From Perilla frutescens (Eukaryota; Streptophyta; Magnoliopsida; Lamiales; Lamiaceae), in assembly GCA_026008535.1 (NCBI GenBank), contig BRKX01000004.1:27780501-27844500 (forward strand): a stretch of DNA of 64,000 nt. Reading direction: 5' to 3'. Position 1 is the first letter of the stretch; each line of letters opens with the position of its first letter. This document shows, in pieces, positions 55,146 through 64,000 of this stretch. Under the pieces are notes generated by a model. It was not told the DNA's origin, ran no database searches, and worked only from the letters and a program-made list of their open reading frames with translations. Both the position numbers and the translations under genes were made by a program.

Positions 55146-56734
55146 TGTAACAGCCCGGTCCCGAGTTAGGGATTAACGAATGGGGACGGGGTGTTATTAA
55201 GGGATTTAACGAGTAAAGCCAGAAGATTAACAAAGAAGTTTAAGAATAAAGGTACGCTTTGAAGATAGTTGATGATACTCGGGTTTACTTGATTAAGAAG
55301 GAAACATGCTTTAGCGGGATAAAATGGCTAACTAATTAGATACCAACAAGCGTAGGCTCTTTTATAGGCGAAAGGAAAACATACTCGGAAAGCGGAAATA
55401 AACTTAATATGCGTCTTATATATATGTAATCATCTGGAAATATTCTTAGAATCTCGAATAATCATAATAGATCCTTGAACGGAATTTAGAAAGAGTTAAT
55501 CAGAGTAGCAGAACACATAATGGGATTTCAAAGAAACTTATATAATAGCAAAACAATCTTGGCAGCCAACCCACATCCACAGCCACCATCATCCTCGGCA
55601 TCTCAACCTGAAAACATTTGAAAAAGAGGGCGTGAGCACTAATGTACTCAGTGATTTTTTAATGAAAGCTTCTTTAATAACTTGAGAAATATCCAACAAT
55701 GAACTGGCGGTATATGGAGAGCAAAACGCAAAAGCCCTCTCCATATCCGCAAAACCTTTTCTTTACTTTTGGGCCCAACCCTGGCTCAAACCTGATGTCA
55801 ACTGTACCCTTAGGCATGCCATGGGATAGAAGAGGGGTTACCTCAAATATCCAAACGAGTTTGTGAGGGAATTAACCCAGTAGTGAGTCCCTCTAAAAGT
55901 TGTGAGCTCAATTTCTGCTTAAGCGAAATGCTAAGTCCCTTTCTTCCTTCATCTTGCTAGCAAAACCAATCTTAGAGCAACGTCTAAGGGCTAGTCCTTT
56001 AATAAAGCATAATCTTGGCCTATAAGGGATTTAACGCTACCCTAACAAGGAAATCCTTAATTCTTAACTTACAAGGAGATGAACGTAAATGAATACGAAT
56101 TCCAACTAAAGACTATTCTAAACATCACATGCTAAGCATATCAATACTTTAATATTTCTAGCATTTCTAAACATGCTCAAGAGCTTAATTAGAACATAAT
56201 ATATTTCTTTCCTTCCTTCCTTGTACAGAGATCGATCAGGCAGAGCAAAAATGCTTTATTGGATATTTCATTTGCCCTATATGCTTCTAGAGCTTATTAG
56301 CTCAAACTTTTAGATGAGTATAATTTTACCCACCTCGATCACGGAGCAGAAGATAAGGCAACGAGTTGATGATCCTTCTTTAAATTCCTACGAGGCTCAC
56401 TTCCTCCTACAAAAGTCGAATTATCGACTTAGCGGCCTTCTTCGAAGATTTCTAGTTATTAACATGAAATTGAATGATACCCAACTAAAAATAATAACCT
56501 TAGCTAGGACTTAAACATGGATAGCACGACTTTATGACTTTATAAGGTTCCGAAAAGGATTTATTTTATTTAAGGAACTTCTCGACTTGATTTCTTAATT
56601 TTTAGACGGAAAAGAACTTGAAAAATTTTCTCGAAATAAATCGGAGAAAGCTTGAAAATCTTCTTAATTTAAACTTGAGAATTACTTGGAAAAACATGAC
56701 TCGAAAAACTCGAAAAGATGGAAGAATCAGCGTC

Positions 56735-56835
56735 GGATGACACGGGGGGGGCATCGCGCGCCGGCGGCACCCTGCGCGCCCGCGCACCCTCCGCGCCCGC
56801 GGGATTCTGGGCCGAGGGGGATGTTGCGTGGCCGC
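56735..56835. other. GC-rich island in S3
   Basis: About 100 bp of GCGCGCC/GGCGGC/CCGCGCC-type sequence with many CpG sit in an otherwise AT-rich LTR. ORFs across it on both strands are compositional by-products. Confidence 0.7.
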
Positions 56836-56905
56836 GCATACCCCCGCAGTCACGGAGCCTGGTTTCTCTCTCTCTTCTGCCCAGTTCTGGGCGATCTTCA
56901 ACTGG

Positions 56906-56946
56906 GTTCTTCGTGTTCGTTGATTCTTTCGACGAACACGAAGAAC
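56906..56946. other. 15-bp inverted repeat (hairpin) in S3
   Basis: Arms GTTCTTCGTGTTCGT (56906-56920) and ACGAACACGAAGAAC (56932-56946) are perfect complements around an 11-base loop. It is followed by a third partial copy (AACACGGAGAACAC). Confidence 0.88.
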
Positions 56947-58329
56947 ACGGAGAACACTTAACCCGAAATTTCTTAAAAACAACGTACTTGAATTTATCAT
57001 GCAATAACATGCCTTAACTTAAAAATAATTTTGGCATTATAACAGCATAAACACGATAATCCTCTTTAAATATTTAGAATAACGACGAAATCTCTAAATA
57101 TAGCTTGAACGGAATTTAAACGGAATAAACGGGGCTAATCTCAAGAATAATAACGACAGGAATAAAGTGAGAAATATAACGTAAACGTTATTAACTTGGA
57201 ACTTCAATAAAAACTGAAATACAACTTAGACGGAAGGTAAACGAGCAATAATGAAGAACGTGAAGAACGTAAAGAATGGAAATTAAATGCGGAATTTAAA
57301 GATGGAAAAGAAATGGAGATCGAGACCGACGAACAAGAATGGACGGGGTTAGGTGCGTCGAAGGAAGGTGGCTAGCTCGGCGTCTCGTTGAGTTGCAATG
57401 GCGGCAGAGCCGCCCGCTACAACCCAACGGTGCCTCTAACACCTTCCCTCACCGCATCCCTTCCACGCCACTCTGCTCGTCATCTTGCAGAACACTCACG
57501 AAGAACGCTTTTTACTTCGATAGAACTTTCTCGGCTCTTACGAGCTTTGCCACTCTCTATGAAGTGAAATGGATGGAAATGAGAAAATGAATGCAAAGGG
57601 GTGGCCTTGTATTTATAGGAAAAGATTTGGCTTCCAAGGGAAGCCACTTCAGTGCAAGAATACTGCAAAAGTTACCCGGATTCGGTTAAAAGCTGTTTTA
57701 TTCGATGTCGAGGTCCAAATGACCTCAGGCACGAAATCTAAAAATAGCGGGAGACTCGTTGGCTCGAATACTAGTGAACCAACTTGATTCGTGAAAAAGA
57801 CGGGATCGTCTGAAGAAAGACGAGCAAAGATTCCCTTTTTGGAATTACTTTTTACTATTCACTCAGACTGACAGATTTTACTCCCGAGCGTTCGATTGAC
57901 CTCAGAATGGTAATCCGTGAATGCCAACGGAATCCTTGGGTCATTTCCCATAAGACGAGCTTGACAGAACTAGACTCGGATCAACGAGGAGGATTTCGTA
58001 AATTTCTCAAAACATGAATGCACGCAAAAGTTACTATTCATTCATCCTTTAAATACGCTTTTCATCACCGGGAACTCAATTGACTTCAGAATTAAAATCC
58101 GAAAACACCGGCATACTCCTTGAGTTAAAACCTTTCTAACGAGACCACGAATGGCCATAAAAGAATTAAGATCAAATTTTCCGAAAAGATGATTTTCACG
58201 AAAACTGACCCTTAAAGTCGTGACTGACATCTGACCTCAATTAACCTTAATTAATTTTCTTCCTTAACTTCTTAATTATCATTAAGAATCCTCTAAACCT
58301 TAATCGAAAATTTGGGGTGTTACAAAAGT

Positions 58330-59259
58330 TGAAGAAGTGGCGTGTTGGATCAAGTGTTGGATAAGCCCAATAATTGATTTAATTCGTCCCTTATGAAGCC
58401 CAAGTCCAATTGGATTTATTTTATCTAGTTTAGGATTTTTATTATCTTATTTTTTGTATTTTTGGATTTTTCATTAAAAACAGTTTTTAATTAAGGAAAC
58501 AATCCTAGGTTGACTAGGACTCTAGAATTTCAGCCTTATCATGTTATTTTGGCCTTAGAATTTTCATCCTTTAGCCTAGTATAAATAGGAGAACCTTATG
58601 TTATTTTTAAGTTAGACATTGCATGAATAATTTGAGTTTTAATTCACTTTGTCTCAAGATCCATCGATTGATCACACTTTACAAACTCTATTTATCTAGC
58701 AAATCACTAGTCTTAATTCAAGCTTATTCTAGTCCATTGAGTTCTAGGGGGAGTGCTACCAATCTGAAGTATACGACATATTGCGTTTCATCTTCACCGC
58801 AAGACGGGGTTTGAGTAAGTATTCTTCTTTTACTATTTTAATTCATCTCCATCGACTACCAACATCCACAACCAGCCGTCCATATCACCTTCATCCTATA
58901 TTCATAATCCAGCCACAAATCACCCCTCATAATTCATTCATAATCGATACATCTTCATACATGCTCCATTCACCTTAATTAACACCTATAAACAATCTTC
59001 CCTATTTCACCCTATTTGTGTTTATTTTGGATTTGTGTTTTGTTTAGTTGAGTCATAATCTAGGTGTTTAAGTGTCTAATTGATCGAGTCTAGTTCAGCA
59101 AAATAATCGAGTCCTTATTTGTTTAAATTCCGCATATACTTTGATATTCTATTCATATCTTGTCTGTTGGTACTGAATACTTACATTACCGATGTGTGTT
59201 CATTCTTGTTGTTCTGCATACTTTGTTAGTCGTGGTCTTAATCGTGTTGAGATCATGTA
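58330..59259 (+). repeat. LTR shared by E3 and E8, main part
   Basis: This continues from 55145 with TGAAGAAGTGG, has TATAAATAGG at 58580-58589 and ends GAGATCATGTA, a mutated form of GAGATCACATCA. Because a primer site follows, it is 3' LTR to E3 and 5' LTR to E8. Confidence 0.82.
58580..58589 (+). promoter_or_regulatory. TATA box in E3/E8 LTR
   Basis: TATAAATAGG, about 670 bp before the LTR end, at the position conserved in related LTRs. Confidence 0.65.
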
Positions 59260-60164
59260 ATAAAAGTGGTATCAAAGCCACGTCGGCATATTGCTGTTCG
59301 TGGTTCAATACTGGGTATCGTGTCACATATTTAATTTTCGTTCTTCTTCTTGTTCGTTTCTTGTGTTTATAATCTGAACTAATTAAAAAAAAGAAGAATA
59401 AAAGCAATCGGTTAGTACAAAAAAAAGAGCGCCGATCTTCAAAAAAAAAGTTTAGATCAGTTTATTGTTGGGTTCAGTTCGTTCTTGCCATCTTCGTGTG
59501 TTATAGTGGTAGTTGGAGTCAAGTTTGAGTTGTATTGCAAAAAAAAAATGCATTGTTATTTCATTTTCCATGTTCTATTTGGATTATTTTGGGCTCTTTC
59601 CTTACTTAATAGATAACTTAGACTATTTAGATTGTGTTCATCTAAGTGAAACACATCCAAATAGATACTACCTTATCTATATCTTTTCTTTCCTTATACA
59701 TTCTTATTTCATCCTTATCTTTCACTATCTCTTCTTTTTCTTTTTCTTTTTTACTCATATTTTCGTCCATATCATCCATAGTGGATCGAAAATCCTTCCA
59801 TACACCACTATCTATACCATATAGTCATACACCATCCGAACCATACACCCATATACCGTACACCCGTAAACCTACTCCCTACACCAAATACACCCATTCC
59901 GCATACACCAACTTGCTCGTTCCATACTCTATACCTCCAGCACCTACCAGGTACTTGATCTACTAGTTTGAGCTGAAGAGAAGACCGAGAGGAGCTGATC
60001 GATAGTACTGAATTGCAAACAACACCACCATCACCACACACACACGTGCACCTATCTTTGAGTGCTATACACGAGGGGTACAAATCAGAGAGAAAATACA
60101 AGTGATCGTGAGGTTGTGATGTCCATACCCTGTTTCTTTCACGTTTGTTCATTTTGCATGTACC
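59260..60164 (+). other. E8 5' leader
   Basis: Primer site TGGTATCAAAGCCACG (59267-59282), A-tract array (59385-59460 and 59537-59548), TACACC-rich part (59800-59950). Terminal box GTGAGGTTGTGATG with pyrimidine tract and TTTTGCATGTACC before ATG 60165. No gene. Confidence 0.8.
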
Positions 60165-61620
60165 ATGAAGAGAAGTACCAATCAAGAATCATTCACTCCA
60201 TCGCCTAAGGAGACGAGGTCCCTAAATACGCCTAAGGACCAATCCTATTCATCCAATGCCGTGTGGGACCCAAAGTGCAATTTCGATGCTTTGGCTAAGC
60301 ATTTTGAGAGACAGACTCATTTACTGAAAGACGAACTTAGCAACTAAGTAGCCGAGTTGCAAGAAGAGCTTGCTAGGCTCAAAACACAGTCGACCGCATC
60401 TCAAACGGTCTAAGGAGATCCTGAGAAGCAACCTGAGATTCAAGGAAATGAAACGAGGCAATCCGAGCCTCAAGGCAACATAATGAGGCAACCTGAGCCT
60501 CAAGGAAATGCAGCGAGACAACCCGAGCCTCAAGGAGTGGCAGCTAGCCGACACCAACCATAGAGGGCCGCACAAAGGCCACCAGTTTTACAGACCTTCG
60601 AGAGGGAAGATGATTACGGATACGAGTTCGATGCAGCCAGTGAGTATGAAGCCGATTTCATACCACAGAGACAGGGGAATCAGAGAAAACATCCCAGAGC
60701 ACCCTACAGACGCACATTCCACGTCGAGAGACCGAGATTTGAGGATGCTGACATGGTGAGTGACATCAAAACCACCATCCCAGAGTTTGAAAGGTTACAT
60801 GATCCAGACGTGTACCTTGATTGGGAGAGGAAGGTTGACAAGATCTTTGAATGCTACGAGTTTCATGAGATGAAGAAAGTGCAGCTCGCATCCTTTGAAT
60901 TTAAGGGGTATGCTGCAACTTGGTGGGAGAATCAGCAAGCCAGAAGGTGCCGTGATCGATATCCACCTATCAATACATGGAAAGAGATGAAAGACGTCAT
61001 GCAAGGACATTTTATACTAGTGCACTACGAGAGGGAGCTAGAAAAGAAGCTGAATGGGATAAAGCAAGGCACTCGATCAATTGAGGAGTACCACAAGGAA
61101 CTCGAGATAGCACTGAATCGAGTTGGAAAGGAGGAGACACTTGATGCGACTATAATCTGGTCCATTGAAGGCATGAACTCGGATATAGCCTGTGAAGTCA
61201 AACTAAGAGACTTCTCTAGCATCAAGGAGATGGTGCACTATGCATCAATAGTCGAGAGGCAACTGAGAAATAGTCGGCGTAGATCGATGCACAATGCAGC
61301 CTCTACACGACAGCCTTGGAGCCGCGAATCATCCAGTTTAGCGCCAACTGAAGCCACACGACCTAAAGGTCCTCCAGATCAGCCCGTTCGACATTTTGAT
61401 CGTACTGCACTACAGACAGGCCATAGACCCGAGTCTATGCCGCCAAATCAGCCACAACCACCCACTACACAGCCAAACCAAGCAGTGACGATGCCAAATA
61501 TAGCCCCAACACATGCTCGTGACATCTAGTGTCATAAATGCCAAGGATGGGGTCATTTTCAAGCCCAGTGTCCAAATAGGCTAGTTCTATTCTTATCTGA
61601 ACAGAATGAACTCGAGTCAG
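60165..61620 (+). pseudogene. E8 gag: capsid and zinc knuckle
   Basis: The most complete gag here. One frame runs from ATG 60165 with stops at 60345, 60411, about 60561 and 61527. In order it has FDALAKHFERQTHLLKDEL, a coiled-coil-like VAELQEELARLKTQ, a Gln/Pro repeat (60425-60545), and the capsid, 258 codons open from 60753: PEFERLHDPDVYLDWERKVD, ECYEFHEMKKVQLASFEF, ATWWENQQARRCRDRY, LEKKLNGIKQGTRSIEEYHK, DATIIWSIEGMNSDIACEV, MVHYASIVERQL. An Arg/Pro linker and the zinc knuckle CHKCQGWGHFQAQC (61530-61571) follow. It packages element RNA. The stop before the knuckle is a CAG to TAG change compared with E3 and E5. Confidence 0.92.
60425..60545 (+). repeat. 36-bp in-frame repeat in E8 gag
   Basis: Four units code for a 12-residue motif close to RQPEPQGNAA (KQPEIQGNET, RQSEPQGNIM, RQPEPQGNAA, RQPEPQGVAA). 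It is not seen in E5 or E3 gag. Confidence 0.88.
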
Positions 61621-62718
61621 CTAGTGGAGCAAGCTACAGGTGACGCCACTCATGAAGAGGTACAGAATGATGATGCAAAGCCAGTGGAAGTCAATCCGGA
61701 TGCGCCTATCGGACTGAGGAACACGACCATCAGTGGGAGAACATCTTCTATACCCGCGCCACAATCAACGGTCACACGTGTTCTATGATAATTGACAGTG
61801 GCAGTGTCATAAATGCCATCAGTCAATATGCAGTCGACAAACTCGCCCTGATCAAGCAGAAGCATCCAAAGCCATACAGACTGCAATGGCTAACAGAAAG
61901 AGGCGAGCTACGCATGGTCTACCAGGTAAGTGTCGATTTCTCAATTGGCACATTTTCTGACTCAATATTATGCAATGTCATCCCTATGGATGCAGCACAC
62001 TTGTTGTTGGGTAGACCTTAGCAGTTTGACAGGTGTGCAGTCTATGATGGACGTCTGAACATGTACACCGTAAAGAGCAATGGCCGGACTTGTATTTTGA
62101 AGCCATTGGCCCCGAAAGACGTTGCCGAGGATCAGCAATGCATGTAAGAGAGATTTAAAGAAGAGAGGGACAAACATGCAGCGATTGCAGCAGCAAAACA
62201 AGCAGAGGATCGGAAGAACTCTGCACGGCCCATGCAGAACCCCAGCCAACCCGCACGGCCCGTGCAAGACCATAAGAAATCGGTCCAGATTGTCCCGCAC
62301 GGACTGTGCAGTCCACCGCACGGATCGTGCGCCTCTTTGGTACCCTCCAACGAGTCCCACGTCCCTTCTCCATCCCCTACACCACCTCTTAGCTCCTCCA
62401 AGAAGGATTCTACATCTGAAAAAGCTGCAAAATCATCTAAACAACGCAGCTTGTTTATTTCGGTTAAAGGAGTTGAGAAATCGATTAATGCATGTTTACC
62501 ACTCATCTTACATACTTATAAGGGTAGTGCTACTAATGATACTTGTTTGCCTAATGTTGTGCAGCCCCTATTGGACGAGTTTAGCGATGTGTTCCCAGAA
62601 GAGATCCCGAGTGGATTGCCGCCGATTCGAGGAATCGAGCATCAAATCGATTTCTAGCCTGGAGCCGTGCTTCCAAACTGACCAGCTTACCGTACTAGCC
62701 TCGAAGAGACGAAAGAGA
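61621..62718 (+). pseudogene. E8 protease, linker and start of reverse transcriptase
   Basis: After a local frameshift (61625-61740) the gag frame resumes at ENIFYTRATI-type text and the protease active site MIIDSGSVINAISQYAV (61785 on, Asp-Ser-Gly intact). SIGTFSDSILCNVIPMDAAH and LLGRP follow, then stops at 62022 and 62145, a Gln/Ala/Pro linker with four GCACGG..GTGC repeats, SLFISVKGVEKSINACLPLI and the pre-RT PSGLPPIRGIEHQIDF, a stop, PGAVLPN, a stop and AYRTSLEETKEID. It ends at about 62718 in the RT N-terminus, joined tail to tail to E9. Confidence 0.88.
62223..62330. repeat. Four copies of a 13-bp palindromic word
   Basis: GCACGGCCCATGC (62223), GCACGGCCCGTGC (62253), GCACGGACTGTGC (62297) and GCACGGATCGTGC (62318) share arms GCACG and CGTGC. 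Copies one and two are read in one codon phase (ARPMQ, ARPVQ), three and four in another (PHGLC, PHGSC). Confidence 0.85.
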
Positions 62719-64000
62719 TCGATGCCCTTGCCCGAGGCATCACATTCAATTTCAAAAGTCTTAAAAAAATCGGATAAACATAAAACAGGTGCGTGATACA
62801 AAAGATACTTTAGGCGTGTAAACGCCTCCTCTTGCAACTTACCCCACTCGAATGGTCAATCCTTCTTACTTAACTCAGTAAGAGGGGCGGCTATGGTGTA
62901 AAAATCGCACACAAAGTGACGATAAAATCCAGCAAAGCCATGGAACGACCTAACATCAGACGTTGATTTAGGAGTTGTCCACTCTTCGATCGCATTGATC
63001 TTAGAATGGTCTACTTCTATACCGCGTTCACTAACAACAAAGCATAAGAAAATGACTTCACTCATGCAGAAAGAACATTTAGCCAAATTTCCATATAACT
63101 TAGAATCACGTAAAAGCATGAAAACTCGACGCAAGTGCTCAAGGTGTGCGTGTGCTGCGGCTATAAATCAATATATCATCGAAATAAACAACCACAAATT
63201 TTCCAATCACATCACGCAGGACATGGTTCATTAATCTCATAAATGTACTAGGCACATTAGTAAGTCCAAAGGGCATAACTAACCATTTATATAAACCATG
63301 TTTAGTTTTAAAGGTTATTTTCCATTCATCTCTCTCTTTCATTCTAACTTGAAAATATCCGGATCTTAAGTCAATTTTAGAGAAAACTTTCGAACCAGAT
63401 AACTCATCCAATATATCATCTAACCTAGGGATAGGAAAACGATACTTTACCGTAATCTTGTTGATGGCACGGCAATCCATGCACATTCTCCACTCGTTAT
63501 TCTTCTTTGGCACTAGAATGACAGGAACGGCACACAGACTCAACGATTCATGGATTTGCTTTTTCTCCAACAACTCCTTTTCTTGCTGGTCGATCTCTTT
63601 CATCTCTTCGGGGCTGGTACGGTAAGCTGGACGGTTGGGAAGAACGGCACCAGGCTGGAAATCGATCTGGTGCTCGATCCCACGGACTGGAGGTAAACCA
63701 CTTAGAATCTCCTCTGGGAACACGTCCGCAAACTCGTCCATCAAGGGATGCACAACACTAGGCAAACAAGACTCGTTAGTAGCACTGCTCTTACAAGTTA
63801 AAAGAACTAAAGGCAAACCTGTTTTAATTGCTTTTTCCACGTCTTTTACAGAAATAAAAAGGTTGCGGTTCTTGGCTATTTTGGATGAATTTCCAGCTGC
63901 ATTGGGGCCTTTAGGGGGCTTCCTTGAAGTGTTGTTGGAGGGGGAAGGAAGAACGGCGGCCGATGAGGTGGAATCGATCGAAACTTCACCGGCGGTGGTG
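62719..64000 (-). pseudogene. E9 pol: pre-RT linker, reverse transcriptase, start of RNase H
   Basis: The frame is open from the right window edge: a Ser/Pro linker, NLFISVKDVEKAIKTGLPLV, PSGLPPVRGIEHQIDF, VPKKNNEWRMCMDC, DLRSGYFQVRM, FGLTNVPSTFMRLMNHV and YFDDILIYS (YFDD at 63176-63187). A frameshift near 63150-63165 precedes LRRVFMLLRDSKLYGN, RGIEVDHSKINAIEEW and FHGFAGFYRHFV, then one stop at about 62853 (KKD*PFEW) and the first RNase H block FKTFEIECDASG. It ends there at 62719. This is the least damaged pol in the window. Gag and protease lie to the right, outside. RNase H remainder, integrase and 3' LTR are missing at the left junction. Confidence 0.92.

Larger units (their letters stand above)
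55146..58324. mobile_element. S3: 3.2-kb solo LTR
   Basis: It has perfect 7-bp inverted ends TGTAACA and TGTTACA and perfect AAAGT duplications (55141-55145, 58325-58329). No gag, pol or second LTR is visible, and all ORFs are short and unrelated to known proteins. A long solo LTR is the likely nature; TG..CA ends and 5-bp duplications fit Ty3/gypsy integration. It contains a GC-rich island (56735-56835) and a hairpin (56906-56946). Confidence 0.78.

Noticed and set aside
56602..57017. Overlapping ORFs on both strands in a GC-rich block
   Set aside because: GC-rich DNA has few stop codons; the peptides are Arg/Ala/Pro-rich in every frame and lie inside solo LTR S3.
55146..58324. DNA transposon with TGTAACA/TGTTACA inverted ends
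   Set aside because: Ends begin TG and end CA with a 5-bp duplication, the pattern of LTR integration. No transposase and no longer inverted repeat is present.
59480..59966. Small membrane-protein-like ORFs rich in Phe, Ser and Tyr
   Set aside because: They fall in the pyrimidine-rich leader of E8, are not conserved in sister leaders and have no stop-free counterpart.

Overview
The window is plant nuclear heterochromatin-type DNA built almost entirely from LTR retrotransposons of the Ty3/gypsy (Metaviridae) superfamily. The assignment rests on gag zinc knuckles, aspartic protease, reverse transcriptase with YFDD, RNase H and an integrase with HHCC and D,D,E motifs in pol order. Primer-binding sites read TGGTATCAGAGC, the complement of the 3' end of plant initiator tRNA-Met. 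I found no host gene, tRNA, rRNA or other cellular feature. The species cannot be named from the sequence; an angiosperm is the safe statement. Every coding region carries stops or frameshifts, except the last element, which has one stop and one frameshift.

Labels used below: E = element with pol remnants or its close relatives; N = non-autonomous element; S = solo LTR; T7 = tandem array.

Layout. E1 (+, 1-7009) is the 3' part of a gypsy element (RT, RNase H, integrase, 3' LTR). It is split by N1 (-, 774-3800) and is itself inserted in the 5' LTR of E2 (+, 7010-9103). A 205-bp stretch with no recognised repeat follows (9104-9308). A minus LTR (9309-10261) then abuts head-on a truncated plus LTR that begins E3 (10262 onward). 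The gag gene of E3 stops at 12870 and resumes at 54307. Everything between is one 41.4-kb nest delimited by the perfect 5-bp target duplication GACTT.

Inside that nest, N2 (-) has its left LTR opened by N3 (+, 13016-50214, GCTAT/GGTAT) and by solo LTR S2 (50536-51862, CAATG). N3 is opened by N4 (-, 14128-27794, CCCGC/CCTGC) and by N6 (-, 28295-47734, GGTAC). N4 contains the chimeric E5 block (16352-23918, AAGTG/AGGTG) and solo LTR S1 (24354-26639). The right LTR of N6 contains T7 (32693-47689, GGATC), a tandem array of eight LTRs alternating with seven gag-type internal regions. After the nest, E3 ends in an LTR (54941-59259) opened by solo LTR S3 (55146-58324, AAAGT). That LTR also serves as 5' LTR of E8 (+, gag-pro-RT). 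E8 collides tail to tail at about 62718 with E9 (-), a nearly intact pol that runs off the window.

How the parts relate. E1, E5, E8 and E9 carry pieces of an ordinary gag-pro-pol. N1, N2, N3, N4, E2 and T7 lack pol. Those that keep their 3' end (N1, N3, N4, T7) have an acidic linker and a conserved C-terminal module I do not recognise, ending in a motif like LRTNPFQE just before the polypurine tract; N2 keeps only the linker, and E2 only the start of the linker. This repeated replacement of pol is the most interesting signal here. These elements presumably depended on proteins from E1/E9-like relatives, which is inference from shared primer sites, LTR ends and gag similarity.
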